From NCBI RefSeq assembly GCF_028554725.1, contig NC_071669.1, positions 4,355,501-4,419,500 on the forward strand: 64,000 nt of DNA, read 5' to 3'. Every line of letters begins with the position of its first letter. Position 1 is the stretch's first letter. This document shows positions 1 to 10,760 of the stretch, in pieces. The stretch comes from Zeugodacus cucurbitae (taxonomy: Eukaryota > Arthropoda > Insecta > Diptera > Tephritidae). Made by a program: the position numbers and the translations under genes. The notes beneath the pieces are model-generated. The model was not told the DNA's origin. It worked only from the letters and a program-made list of their open reading frames with translations, and made no database searches.

Positions 1-293
1 TCATGTTTTTGTTTTTATAGCTGAAGCATGTGAATATTTTTGTTTTCGCTTATAATGCGATTTCATACGAATTGATGTGAAAAATGCAGCCAGTAGGAAT
101 TTGAAGGCTTTCGAACGTTAATATGGATAGTTTAAGATATATTTTATGGTCATATTAGTCACCCTCTAATTATACCCTGAACAGGGTATATTAAGTTTGT
201 CACGAAGTTTGTAACACCCAGAAGGAAGCGTCGGAGGCCCTATAAAGTATATACATAAATGATCAGTATGTTGAACTGAGTCGATTTAGCCAT

Positions 294-326
294 GTCCGTC
301 TGTCTGTCCGTCCGTCCGTTTGTCTG
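294..326 (+). repeat. GTCY microsatellite inside the HLE
   Basis: A run of GTCC/GTCT tetramers, a diagnostic internal feature of DINE-1 and mini-me type dipteran elements. The two plus-strand HLEs at 34.2 and 38.0 kb carry the same kind of run at the same relative place. Confidence 0.85.
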
Positions 327-446
327 TATATATACGAACTAGTCCTTCAGTTTTTAAGATATCGTTTTGAAATTTTGCAGACGTTATTTTCTCTTCAAGA
401 AGCTGCTCATTTGTCGGAACTGCCGATATCGGACCACTATATCATA

Positions 447-1524
447 TAGCTGCCATACAAACTGAACGATCGGAATCAAGGGCTTGTATGGAAAACTTTC
501 GCATTTTACTATATATCTTCACGGAATTTGGTGTGAGTTATTGTTCATAGAAATAATTTAATCTCCGAAAAAATTGTTCAGATCGGTTCACTATAGCATA
601 TAGCTGCCATACAAACTGAACGATCGGAATCAAGGGCTTGTATGGAAAACTTCCGCATTTTACTATATATCTTCACGAAATTTGGTGTGAGTTATTGTTC
701 ATAGAAATAATTTAATCTCCGAAAAAATTGTTCAGATCAGTTCACTATAGCATACAGCTGCCATACAAACTGAACGATCGGAATCAAGGGCTTGTGTGGA
801 AAACTTCCGCATTTTACTATATATCTTCACGAAATTTGGTGTGAGTTATTGTTCATAGAAATAATTTAATCTCCGAAAAAATTGTTCAGATCGGTTCACT
901 ATAGCATATAGCTGCCATACAAACTGAACGATCGGAATCAATGGCTTGTATGGAGAACTTCCGCATTTTACTACATATCTTCACGAAATTCGATGTGAGT
1001 TATTGTTCATAGAAATAATTTAATCTCCGAAAAAATTGTTCAGATCGGTTCACTATAGCATATAGCTGCCATACAAACTGAACGATCGGAATCAAGGGCT
1101 TGTATGGAAAACTTCCGCATTTTACTACATATCTTCACGAAATTGGGTGTGAGTTTGTGCTCATAGAAATAATTTAATCTCCGAAAAAATTGTTCAGATC
1201 GGTTCACTATAGCATATAGCTGCCATACAAACTGAACGATCGGAATCAAAGGCTTGTATGGAAAACTTCCGCATTTTACTATATATCTTCACGAAATTTG
1301 GTGTGAGTTATTGTTCATAGAAATAATTTAATCTCCGAAAAAATTGTTCAGATCGGTTCACTATAGCATACAGCTGCCATACAAACTGAACGATCGGAAT
1401 CAAGGGCTTGTATGGAAAATTTTCGCATTTGACGTGGTATCTTCACGAAATTTGACATGGATTACTGCTTAAGGTAATAATATAATCTCCGAAGAAATTG
1501 TTCAGATCGGTTAACTATATAACC
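447..1524 (+). repeat. 154-bp tandem array, seven units
   Basis: The phrase TAGCTGCCATACAAACTGAA recurs at 447, 601, 755, 909, 1063, 1217 and 1371 (TAG or CAG at its first bases), an exact spacing of 154 bp with no indels. Middle units differ by only a few substitutions. The last unit (from 1371) is more diverged in its second half and runs into the 3' end of the element. Each unit holds a conserved TTCACTATAGCATA block and an AATAATTTAATCTCCG block. Confidence 0.95.
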
Positions 1525-1690
1525 TTAATGTTTTTAGCAAACAACCCGGCTAAAAAGAATTAGTAAAATGTTTTCTTTTTTTTACTCACTTTTTCTTACG
1601 TCTTTAGATTTGTTTAAACACATAGTTACTAAAAGAAAAGCACCTGTGAAGGGTATATTAGCTTCGGTACAGCCGAAGTTAACGTTTTTT

Positions 1691-3008
1691 TTTTGTTTTT
1701 TTTTTTTTATATTTTTTATGGAGATCAGATTTATCAGTTCAGATTGTTCAGATTTCTTCAAATAAATTCGTGTATTTCATTCACTTGTGTTGAAAATTTC
1801 TTCCATTTCATCTCAAATATTTTTCATTGGTGTTTTCCACACTGCCACTTTGTTCGCTACAACCCATTCCCCATCGTGCTCATAAGTGCTCCATCTCTTC
1901 CTCATCAACATACACACGTCAGACGCATAACAATAGTGCTGCTGTTGCTGCCATTAATGTCTAAAGTTGTAATAAATAATGTAATTACGTCATATAACAA
2001 CGGTGCGGCATGAGAAAACATATAATAGCAATAATAGTAACAGCGACAGTAAAAACATAACAACAAAAACATGTCTGCAGATAAATTATATTTTTTTCAC
2101 ACACACATGCACTCAGCAGCACAACAGCGTGTACAAAGCGGGGATGGCATGCTTAAAGTGATGCCACAAATGCTGTTGTGTGTACTCGTAAAGCGGGCAT
2201 GTCGAAATGCAGATAACGTATACGCAGTGGTGTACTGTACTGTTGCTGTTTGCTGCTGCTGGTGTTACAATGGCGTATGCGCATTCATTTACAAAGCTGG
2301 CAAGTGATATGCTTATGCAATGTGATTATACATATGAGTGTATGAATGTGTGGAAATGCTGTTGTTGTTGGTGGTGTGCTGATGTGTGTCATATAAGGAG
2401 AAATGTGAAAAATCCTATATACCCTTAATGCATTGATGTGAAATTTTTGAATTGAGGCATTTGGAAAGTGATGCAAAATACTATAAGCCCATAATACTGT
2501 TATAAAATAAACCAAACATTTTTAAATCGGTACTTATCTAATCTTTGGGCGGTAACCATAAGCAGAATATATGATTTCTCTCTGTCTTACACTCAAAAAG
2601 TGAATATGAATGTGCAGAGAAACAATATTACATTTCATATTTGAAAAAATTCACATTCAAAATTATACCGTTATATAGCAGAAATACCTGTGCTACATGC
2701 AATACCGCCGACAGTGTGCTTGTATGTACTTATACCCGAGCGAAGAGCAAAAGTAATGGGCAAGCATTATAGGCTTAATAAATGCATACATTAATGGAAT
2801 TATGAAAAGCCGAATTTAATTATGAAGTTAATTAAAATTGCATATATTCTGATGCGATTAACTGATGAAAAGCAAATAGCAGATATGGCGGTGTGGATAA
2901 TTGCAATGCGTGTGAATTAAGTGGATGCTGGAGTGTTGAATATGGTTGCAGATAAAAAAACAACAAGAAAAAAAGTTAATATTTTTAACTCTAGGATATA
3001 AAAAAAAA
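1691..3008. other. Non-repetitive AT-rich stretch, no gene seen
   Basis: Poly-T next to the HLE, then low-complexity sequence with short GTTGCTGCT-like runs around 2230-2380. Open frames here are short, overlap one another and have no coding look. Intronic or intergenic. Confidence 0.6.
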
Positions 3009-3283
3009 CAAATAAGGAAGGGCTAAATTCGGGTGCAAACGAACATTTTATACTCTCGCAATTTTTTTATGAAATTTTCTTAATAGACCCATATATTCGG
3101 CAAAAATCCAATCCAAAAAATCGTCATCATATTCCATGACGTAATTCCTTTACCGATTTCACCCATTTTCATCAAAAAGCTACTCTATCCAGGACTATAC
3201 GCTCGCTTAATTTGGCTAAGCTATCTCACATATTAACCAATATATACGGTATTAAAACCACCGTAAGTTTGACAATCCGTATA

Positions 3284-4328
3284 CAAGTTTGGGTCCCTTC
3301 CGCCTTTTTGAATTTCACGACTATGTCAGAGCGCTACAGAGCTCGTATCTGGTAATACTATACATCTTTGAAATGTCTTGACATAATCTACAAAACGACG
3401 CTAGGCATGATTAGTTTGGATATTGCGTTCAACAGTTATATACGTGTAAACATGGAGTTCTCTAACCATGGATAAGCCAGCCGGCGGAGGACCTGTGACG
3501 ACGAATACCGATCAAATCATGGAAAACATCGAGTTAGACCGACATGTCACGAGATGTCTGACATCGCCCAGGAGATAGGATTGGACATCATTTTGGACCA
3601 TCTGCAGAAGGCTGGATACACAAAAATGCTTGATGAATGAGTGCCGCATGAATTGACGCAAAAAAAAACCTTCTGAATCGAATCTACGCCTGCGATATGC
3701 TGCTGAAACGGGACGAACTCGACCTATTTTTGAAGCAGATGGTGACTGGCGACGAAAAAATGGAACACATACGACAATATCCAGCGAAAAAGGTTGTGGT
3801 CGAAGACCAGTGAATCGTCCCAAACAGTGACCAAGCCAGGATTGACTAGAAAGGATTGGAAGGGAATCATCCACTATGAGCTGCTTCCATATGTCCAGCT
3901 TAATTCTACCATCTACTGCGCACAACTGGACCGCTTGAAGCAGGCGATCGACCAGAAGCGTCCAGAATTGGTCAACAGGAAAGGTGTAGTATTCCACCAG
4001 GACAACGCCAGACCGGACACTTCATTGATGACTCGTCAGAAGCTACGGGAGCTCGGATGGGAGGTTTTATCGCATCCACCATATAGCCCGGACATAGCGC
4101 CAAGTGATTAACACCTGTTCCTGTCCATGGCGAACGCCCTTGGTGGTGTAAAGTTGAATTCAAAAGAGGCTTGTGAAAAGTGGTTGTCCGAGTTCTTCCC
4201 AAATAAGGAGGGGGGCTTCTATGAGAGGGGTATTATGGAGTTGCCGTCTAGATGGAAACACTCTAACACTTTTTATAAAGCGTTGAATAAGGAACAAAAA
4301 AGCGGAAGGGAGATATTTGCCAACCTAA
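3284..4328 (+). mobile_element. Mariner-like transposon, irritans-type ends
   Basis: The right end reads as TTAGGTTGGCAAATATCTCC on the minus strand and continues CCCTTCCGCTTTTTTG; the left end carries GTTTGG then CCCTTCCGCCTTTTTG. These are imperfect terminal inverted repeats flanked by TA on both sides (3282-3283 and 4329-4330). Length of about 1.05 kb is close to a full mariner. It sits within an HLE, whose sequence resumes on both sides. Confidence 0.8.
3526..4300 (+). pseudogene. Broken mariner transposase
   Basis: A Tc1/mariner transposase remnant of the cut-and-paste DD34D class. All three catalytic aspartates are still visible: VTGDEK near 3741-3758, VFHQDNARP near 3990-4015, and SPDIAPSD near 4087-4108. 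It cannot make an active enzyme. The N-terminal half has several stops and frameshifts, a block of about eight codons is missing just before DWKGII (3857), and the tyrosine codon after the third aspartate has become TAA (4109-4111). The downstream half (from 4127, MANALGGVKLNSKEACEKW) still reads openly to about 4300. Family assignment is strong; subfamily is inferred from the terminal repeats. Confidence 0.85.
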
Positions 4329-4740
4329 TATTAGGTACATATACATAAGAGGGTTACAAGAAGATCTGACACGATTCTCAGTATTTCTTTCGAATATCTG
4401 TGAGATTTACATATATTTTCGGTAAAATTGGTATAGTGAAAGATTGTGAACCGATTTCGACCAAAATGTAGCAATAGGCTGCAAAGAGAATGTTATGAAC
4501 CAAATTTCTTTGAAATTGGTAGAGTAGTTCCTGAGATATGGTTTTTGACACATCAGTGAGCCACGCCCATTCTCGATTATTTGTATCAATATTAGTACAG
4601 TCCTTTTACCATAATATTGCTGTAGTTTCTTGCTGAATTGAAGTTGTTTCTCACAGAACCTTTGTATGGAAGGTAGGCGAGGTTAGAATTCTGTCTTTTT
4701 TACTTATTTCGATTCGAGCGAGCTTGGAGTATTTATAAGT

Positions 4741-5080
4741 GTTTATTATAAAAAAACTACTTTATTTGCAAAAAAGTCTCAAATTTTTTCAAGCAACGCT
4801 ACAACTTTCTTATTTTTTGTAACCTCTCTCTTTTATTTTTTTTTCTATTCCCTTTCATTTCACATTTCAAAAAAATGTCTTTCATTTCATTTTCACACTG
4901 AAGGTTTGTCAATTTAATTTTTATTTCATTACATAAAAAAATTCCAAGTTCGAAAAATTTATTGTAGAAAGTAAACAAATTGTTTGTGGCAGAATAAAAG
5001 AAAAAACCTCTTAATCTCCACTCTAGAACAGCATTTGAAATACATAATAGTGGCGCCACAGCGCACTTAACTCCACAAGT
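4741..5080. other. AT-rich spacer, nothing recognised
   Basis: Poly-T and poly-A rich sequence between the nested elements and the candidate exon at 5113. No motif or frame worth calling. Confidence 0.5.
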
Positions 5081-5112
5081 GAGGCAGTGTCTATTGCTTA
5101 AATGATTTCAAA

Positions 5113-5406
5113 ATGTCCAAGCTGCTCTTGATCGCTAAGAAGCTGCTGCGCAAGCGCATAACAGATGCAGCCGATAGTGCACAAGCGGCGGAAGATGAGG
5201 CGAATCGGCCGAGTACCTCGGCGGCTGCGAAGCAAACGAAAACCGCTGTGAATAAACAGTCCGAAAATGTATTTGGGCACATTAAAGAAACGCAAAGATT
5301 CGAGCAAGATGATTGCCATATCGCTTTCAAGGCTGATGAGGCGTCCAAACAGCTGATAGCTAAAGATGAGTGGAGCAAAGAGGAAGAGTTGTTGCAAGAG
5401 GTATAG
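5113..5406 (+). CDS. Unrecognised charged reading frame, possible host exon
   Basis: A 97-codon frame that is more GC-rich than its surroundings. The N-terminus is basic and hydrophobic (MSKLLLIAKKLLRKRI), followed by an Ala/Ser/Thr-rich linker and a polar helical stretch ending KDEWSKEEELLQEV. The frame is open back to a stop at 5080, and GGCAG at 5083-5087 could be an acceptor. At the right edge GAG is followed by GTATAG, a usable donor that would remove the in-frame stop at 5404; a stronger GTGAGT (5408) lies just after that stop. A TrpXXGlu-Glu pattern at the C-terminus faintly recalls the start of a SANT/Myb helix, too little to assign. It could be a first or internal exon of a plus-strand gene, or a fortuitous frame. 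Confidence 0.35.
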   Translation: MSKLLLIAKKLLRKRITDAADSAQAAEDEANRPSTSAAAKQTKTAVNKQSENVFGHIKETQRFEQDDCHIAFKADEASKQLIAKDEWSKEEELLQEV

Positions 5407-5413
5407 CGTGAGT

Positions 5414-6400
5414 TTATATAGAATTAAGAAAGTATGAGGATTACGAAAATATGTTGTCTAAAAGCGTAAGAGATTAGCTATGCAAGTGTGAGAACATTCT
5501 TCAACTGGCCTTATTTGAGAGTTCTTTATTTCTTCTAAGCTTCTCTTGGTATTGCCACACCTTTAATCTGTTTTGTTCGCGTACCATCCTCCTAACATCA
5601 TTTCCCTTGATTGTGTTAAATTCTTTGTGCTTCTTCTTCTACTTTCATTCCATTTTTCTTCCATTTCCGTGTGTACACTAATTTCCATTCACCGTTAAGT
5701 ACTCTTGTGGCCATTTAATTTCCGCTTTTGTTTTTGCGTGTCCACATTTACTTATCACATTTTTTCTGCATAATTTCCGCTGTCGGCTGGCAAATGAGGC
5801 ATGAAAGCACGCATAATTATTCCTCTTCTTTGTTTTAGTTTTTTGTTTGTTCGCCTGCCTTCTTTCTTGTGGTTTCTCCTTTGGCTACATTTGCGGTTAC
5901 ATCAGCCTTTTGTTAGTGGCATAATTAATCAGTGGAGAGTAGTGCTTCCTGTTTAGGTTAAAGTTTAGTTTAAAAGTGTAGTTGAGTTGGTCAAGCTTTA
6001 AGCTCTTTTGATTCTTCAAATTAAAAGTAATATTTTGTGGCTTTCTCATATACATTTGGAATCGTTTTTAGTATTTTTTGTTCAAAAAAATATGACATTT
6101 ATTCGACCTCGCTAATTGGTTAGTAAGAGGTTGTAAGATATCAGACAGTTTTGAGCGATTCATACTCTTTAATCAGTATTTCATTCGTCTGGATTTAAGT
6201 AATTTCAATTCTCAATGAGTTTATGAAATAATTACTTTATGTAAATGTCTTACTAATTTTATATAATTTCAACTCGACAAGAAGCTTTCTTCGTAATGAT
6301 AATTTTTATTTTAATTTAAAGACATATTCATAATATATATGTATATATTATAGTATCTGGAAATCTGACCTACAAATATTATTCATAAAATTTGTTTCTT
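5414..6400. other. Non-repetitive AT-rich stretch, possible intron
   Basis: T-rich sequence with no frames or repeats that stand out. It lies between the candidate exon and the juxtaposed splice sites at 6436, so it would be the first intron segment if both are real. Confidence 0.4.
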
Positions 6401-6402
6401 AT

Positions 6403-6473
6403 CTAAATAATACAAATATTTTCTTTTCCATTACAGGTAAGTGGAAGCGTTTTACTCCTCAAAATATGTAAGT
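6403..6473 (+). other. Recursive splice site (ratchet point) or 31-nt microexon
   Basis: A pyrimidine tract (TATTTTCTTTTCCATTACAG, ending 6436) is followed with no gap by GTAAGT (6437-6442). A branchpoint-like CTAAATAA lies at 6403, 33 nt upstream. An acceptor fused to a consensus donor is the defining form of recursive splice sites in long fly introns. A second GTAAGT occurs at 6468, so 6437-6467 could instead be a microexon or the exon-definition partner of the ratchet point. Joined after GAG at 5400, the 31 nt stay open in frame. It implies a plus-strand transcript with long introns. No RNA evidence is available. Confidence 0.6.
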
Positions 6474-6639
6474 TTTATATGAAAGCAACTACGAATTAGT
6501 TTCAAAGGTTAGCCGACTTTTCAGACCTCGATGCGAGTATCAGCGCCGCCTATTGGATTCAGAAAAAGATCAAGTTAATATTTCTTACTTCGAAATAGCA
6601 TATTCATTTTTCTGCATGCGAAAGTGAAACTCATTCGAA

Positions 6640-7265
6640 AACAAAAAGCTCATGCTTAAAAGCTCTGTATGGTTTCAAACCAAATCCATTTTTTTATTTT
6701 TCAATTCAAAATGATTGATTATACTTATATAATAACTAATACTAAAAGCTTTATCGAAAATGCTCATACTTAAAAGCTCTTTAGGATTACAAATATGTTC
6801 CATTTTTTGGTTTGTTTTCACAATGATTGAGCATACCTACATAATAACAACTATTAAAAACTTTATCCCAAAAGCTCATACATAAAAGCTCTTTAAGGTT
6901 ACAAATCAATCCCATATTTTGGTTTTCTATTCAAAATAGCATACCTATATATTAACTACCACTGAAAGCTATTTCTCAAAAGCTCAGAGGCTCAAGGTCT
7001 CATACTTGAAAGCTCTTTAGCTTTACAAATCAGTCTCATTTTTTGGTTTTCTATTCAAAATGATTGAATACCTATATAATAACTACAACAAAAGCTTTAT
7101 CCCAAAAGCTCATACTTAAAAGCTCTTAGGGTTACAAATTAGTAAAATTATTACCTATATATTAACTACTACTGAAAGCTATTTCTCAAAAGCTGAGAGG
7201 CTCAAGGTCTCATACCTGAAAGCTCTTTAGCTTTACAAATCAGTCCAATTTTTTTGTTTTTTCTT
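6640..7265 (+). repeat. Degenerate tandem repeat, about 100-124 bp, six units
   Basis: The core AAAGCTCT recurs near 6658, 6772, 6884, 7008, 7118 and 7218, each followed by a similar phrase (ACAAATCAGTCCATTTTTTGG, with variations) and ATACCTATATAATAACTAC. Units differ by substitutions and indels, so the array is old. It shares the AAAGCTC core with clusters at 9.4-10.8 and 26.6-27.8 kb. Confidence 0.8.
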
Positions 7266-9350
7266 TTCTAAATGATTGATTGTACCTAAATAATTTTCCC
7301 ATAAACCATTAAGAAAAAGGTTCTATAAACAAATATGATGTAATTGAGCGAATCATTTTAAGTACTCATCTTTTGACCGACTTCGGTATCTTTTCATCCC
7401 CATCTTGATTCACTATGACTGCAGGCTTACGCACTTACTCATACTATGTGTACTCATATGATATATAACAAAAATAACGGTAAACGAAAATCAACTTTTG
7501 TAATTTCAAAAGCGTTCACAAGAAAGTTAAGCCATCACTCATGTCAAAGTAAGAGAAACAACACGTGCTTATGACAACTTTGGGTCAATGCGAGCTGAAA
7601 TAAGCTAGCTGAACATAAATCCATTTTAATAATGCGAAATTTAATTTTCAAAAATTTTTATGATAAATGATGTTAAAGTGCATTTGCTAAACGATTACAT
7701 AAGCGAGAGAGACGCAAAGTTAAATTGCTACATTGCTTCGAAGCTTTTTGAGCTTTATTGGAAGCAACCAAATTGCTGCGCTGCAATGTAATGAAGAGGA
7801 AATTAATGAATGCAATTTGAAGAGCTGACAAGTCAAGACATTCGCAAGCAAATGAGAACTTACAAAAAGTTTTACAACTAAAATAACGGCAACAACAACA
7901 ACAGCAAATATTTGAAAATATAAAAAGCGTTTAACGAAGCGCATGAAATTAATTGCGAAAATGCAACGATTTTTTGATGCGCTCGCTCGCTCATAAGAAA
8001 TTATAATGAGTGACGTGGCCGAGGCGAACAAAGTTTTTTCTTGTGAAGGTTTGAAGGCACCTGGTGCGCTTGTATGCAAGTCATTAGCATAGTAATTATA
8101 TATAATTTTTTCTTTTTTACTATTTAATAGCGCTTCATTTAAGCGCCATTTTCGTGTATTTATTTGCATATATAAGTGAATTGTTGCTATAGTCTTGCAG
8201 GTCAGCGTCTTTCAAGCGCTATATTGGAGCTGTTTTTGTTGCTTTTTTTGTGCTAAAAGTTTATTAATTTGCTGTCGCTTCACTTTATTATAGACAATGC
8301 AGCAAGCCAAGTGCTGCTAAGCGAATTTACTCGCCCTCACTGGCTCAGCGCGTGTATACGCTGCATTGAGTCTTGCATACTTTCAGGCGCTCTAGCCTGC
8401 TTGTGCTTAATTAAAGCCAACGCTAATTTTGTTACTTTTCTATTTGAAGCAAGTTAAGCATATTCATAGCTGAATGCAGTGTGCTGCAGCGGTGCAGCTC
8501 GCTTGTCTGCGCTAATTCTACTTTTTTTATAAAATATTTTTTTTTTTATTTTTAGTTTCTATATAGTTTTTTTCTAATATATAACAACTTTTTAACTTTT
8601 TTTTATTTTTTGAAATTTTTTTGGTTATTCTCGCCTCCAAACTTTTTCTGTTTAATTTTCTAGTGTTGGTAATTAAGTCACTTGTTGCGCTATAATTTCA
8701 CTTTTCCCATCCATCACGTATCCCCCAACAGCGCATAAGTGCGCATTGCCAATTTGACCTCAGCACCTCTTACTTTGCGTGTAAGTATTCCCCTTGCTGT
8801 CATTGTTTTGCCACAGTTTTCCCCAGCTGGCATTTGTTGTGGTGCCCCAGAGTTGCCTTAGCAGCATATTTTTCCATGAAATTGTTTGCTTTTTGCTTTT
8901 TTTCTCCTTTACAAATTCCCCTTGAGTTTATTCAACTTTGTTTGATCGGTTTTGTTTTTGCCCACTCATCAGCGCATGTGGGAGTTCATTTTGTTTTCTT
9001 TATTTTTTTTTTGCTTTTTTTCATTTCGTGCCAATTCAATTGTGCGCCGCAGCCTGCTGTGTGCAAAGTCGTGCGCTTTCCGCGTTGCTTCTAAGCGTCT
9101 TCTGGCGCATTTGTTGCTCTTGTTCGCGTACTCACTTACCTAAGTTTCTTCATACGCTTCGCAGATGCTTAAGTACTCGCTTGTATGTATTTCTAAGTTA
9201 TTTAAGCATGCTGAAGCAACACGTTTAATTGCTTGGAAAAATTCAAAGTGCTGTGAGTGAGCTAGAGCTTGGTTCAATTATTATACTGTCTGCCTTAACA
9301 TATGTTTCGCCTGGCACCTTTGTCTTTTTTGAAGAATATGCTATACAAAA
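7266..9350. other. Non-repetitive stretch, no gene supported
   Basis: Mixed composition with long T-runs (8520-8650) and a slightly GC-richer part at 8260-8500. Frames up to about 150 codons exist on both strands, but they overlap, are rich in Cys/Phe/Leu from T-rich DNA and lack splice or start context. Nothing recognised. Confidence 0.5.
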
Positions 9351-9359
9351 TGTCATGCA

Positions 9360-10760
9360 TTTAATAAACTTGACAACTCGTTACTAAAAAGCTCGATAAA
9401 GCTCTCTCTTTATGTATGAAGAGCGCAACATATGGCGTCGTAGATGAAAGTTTTTTCCTTAGACTGTGTAGATCGGCCATTAAACTACTCGGACAAGTCA
9501 CTGATTTTACGTCTTAAGTCTGAAAGGTATATAGTTTAAGTCTGTTCAACGTGAAGAAGGATTTTAGCTTTATTTTCAGATGAAAATGGCAAAAGTAATA
9601 TCCAAGAAAGCGGATGATAAGTTTCTGAACAATTTCTGGGCACAAAAGACATTTTTATTTAGTATAAAACTGTTTTCAATGTCCATTAGTGATTATAGAA
9701 AAAATACAACATACCCCAAAAGATATGAAAGCTTTCACTTTTGACTCAAAGCTCTCCACAAAGCTCTCTACCGAAATTGATGAAGTGACTGAACATTTTG
9801 GTTTATTTTCAATGAATTTGGGGTTCTTTCAAAAGCACTCAGTAAAGCTCAGAGTACTCTTTGTCAAGATATCAGCCATAAATAAGTGTTTCAAAACAGT
9901 TTCTGATACTTAAAAATACCACTATCTATCTCCCATTATTGATTCTAAGAAAAATTCAAAAATACTCGTAATAAAAATCCCAACTGGGTAATAGCATATC
10001 AATTTTAGAAAACTACCGAATTTGATGAAAGACGGAACATTTTAGTTTATTTTAATGGATTTTGGGTTCTTTCAAAAGCACTCAGTAAAGCTTTAAGCAC
10101 TCTTTTTTTAAAAAATCAGCTATAAATAAGTTTTTGCACAGTTTCTGATGCTCAAAAATACGACTTATCAAATTTAACCTTGGTTCTTTTTCCCATTATT
10201 GAATCTAAGAAAAATTCAAAATTCTCCGAAAAATATGAAAGCTTTCACTTCTGACTCAAAGCTCTGCATATAAACGCAAAGTTTGTAATATCACATCAGT
10301 TGTACAGAACTAACGAAATCGATAATGTGAATAAAGAATTTAGTTAATTTGCAATGTTTTTATGGATATTTCATAAGCACTCAGTAAAGCTTAAATCACT
10401 ATTTTTAAAGATATCAGCCATAATTCAGTTTCTGATGCTCAAAAGCCACTTATTTAATCTAAATCTGGTTCCGATTCTCGTTATTGCTTCTAAAAAAATC
10501 AAAATACGCCGAATGTTATGAAAGCTTTCACTTTTTACTCAAAGCTCTCCATATAGATGCAAAGCGAGTAATATCACTTACGTTTTACAAAACTACAAAA
10601 TTAAGGAAGTGACAAAATTAATGAGTACTTTTTTAAGTTTTTAGGGATCTCTCAGAAAGACTCAGTAAAGCTTAAAGTACTCGATTCTAAAATATAAGCT
10701 TTCATGTCTTATTAGAAGGCATGTAATACATGTAAAGCTTCCAAGGTACAATTTTTAAAC
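9360..10760 (+). repeat. Degenerate tandem repeat, about 240-300 bp, four to five units
   Basis: CACTCAGTAAAGCT occurs at 9837, 10079 and 10379, and as GACTCAGTAAAGCT at 10659. ATGAAAGCTTTCAC recurs near 9724, 10236 and 10518, and TTTCTGATGCTCAAAA-type phrases lie between. Unit length varies by tens of bases. No coding content. It uses the same AAAGCT core as the 6.6-kb array but a different unit. Confidence 0.75.

Larger units (their letters stand above)
171..1690 (+). mobile_element. DINE-1/Helitron-like nonautonomous element (HLE) with internal tandem array
   Basis: The left edge is a short palindrome (TATACCCTGAACAGGGTATA) followed by the TTTGTAACACCCAGAAGGAAG block that dipteran DINE-1 elements carry. 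A GTCY-type microsatellite and a 154-bp tandem array come next. The right edge is a hairpin (CTTCGG at 1662, CCGAAG at 1673) followed by a T-run, the usual 3' end layout of these elements. There is no coding capacity; family members are mobilised in trans by autonomous Helitron-type replicases. Family assignment rests on recognised blocks, not on a search. The exact right boundary is uncertain by a few bases. Confidence 0.8.
3009..4720 (-). mobile_element. HLE on the minus strand, split by a mariner
   Basis: Read on the minus strand, 3009-3065 is the same terminus seen at the right ends of the HLEs at 35.0, 39.2 and 56.7 kb (GCGAGAGTATAAAATGTTCG, then a hairpin, then the CCCTTCCTTA tail). The body resumes at about 4330 with blocks that match the HLE at 34.2 kb, including a TAAATATA...CTCAGATATT block and the segment about a site-specific acid-free CGCCCA run near 4560. 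The mariner at 3284-4328 interrupts it. The 5' boundary near 4720 is approximate. Confidence 0.7.

Noticed and set aside
447..1524. Regular 154-bp repeats as a CRISPR-like array
   Set aside because: Units are contiguous without unique spacers, the genome is eukaryotic, and the array lies inside an HLE.
3512..3997. 161-codon minus-strand frame
   Set aside because: Antisense shadow of the mariner transposase, which is recognisable on the plus strand.
5091..5397. Two minus-strand frames of 95 and 99 codons over the 5.1-kb frame
   Set aside because: Both are complements of the plus-strand frame, with Cys/Phe/Leu-rich content and no splice or start support.
9130..9150. Minus-strand AG/GTAAGTGAG that resembles a ratchet point
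   Set aside because: No pyrimidine tract before the AG on the minus strand; at most an isolated donor-like word.
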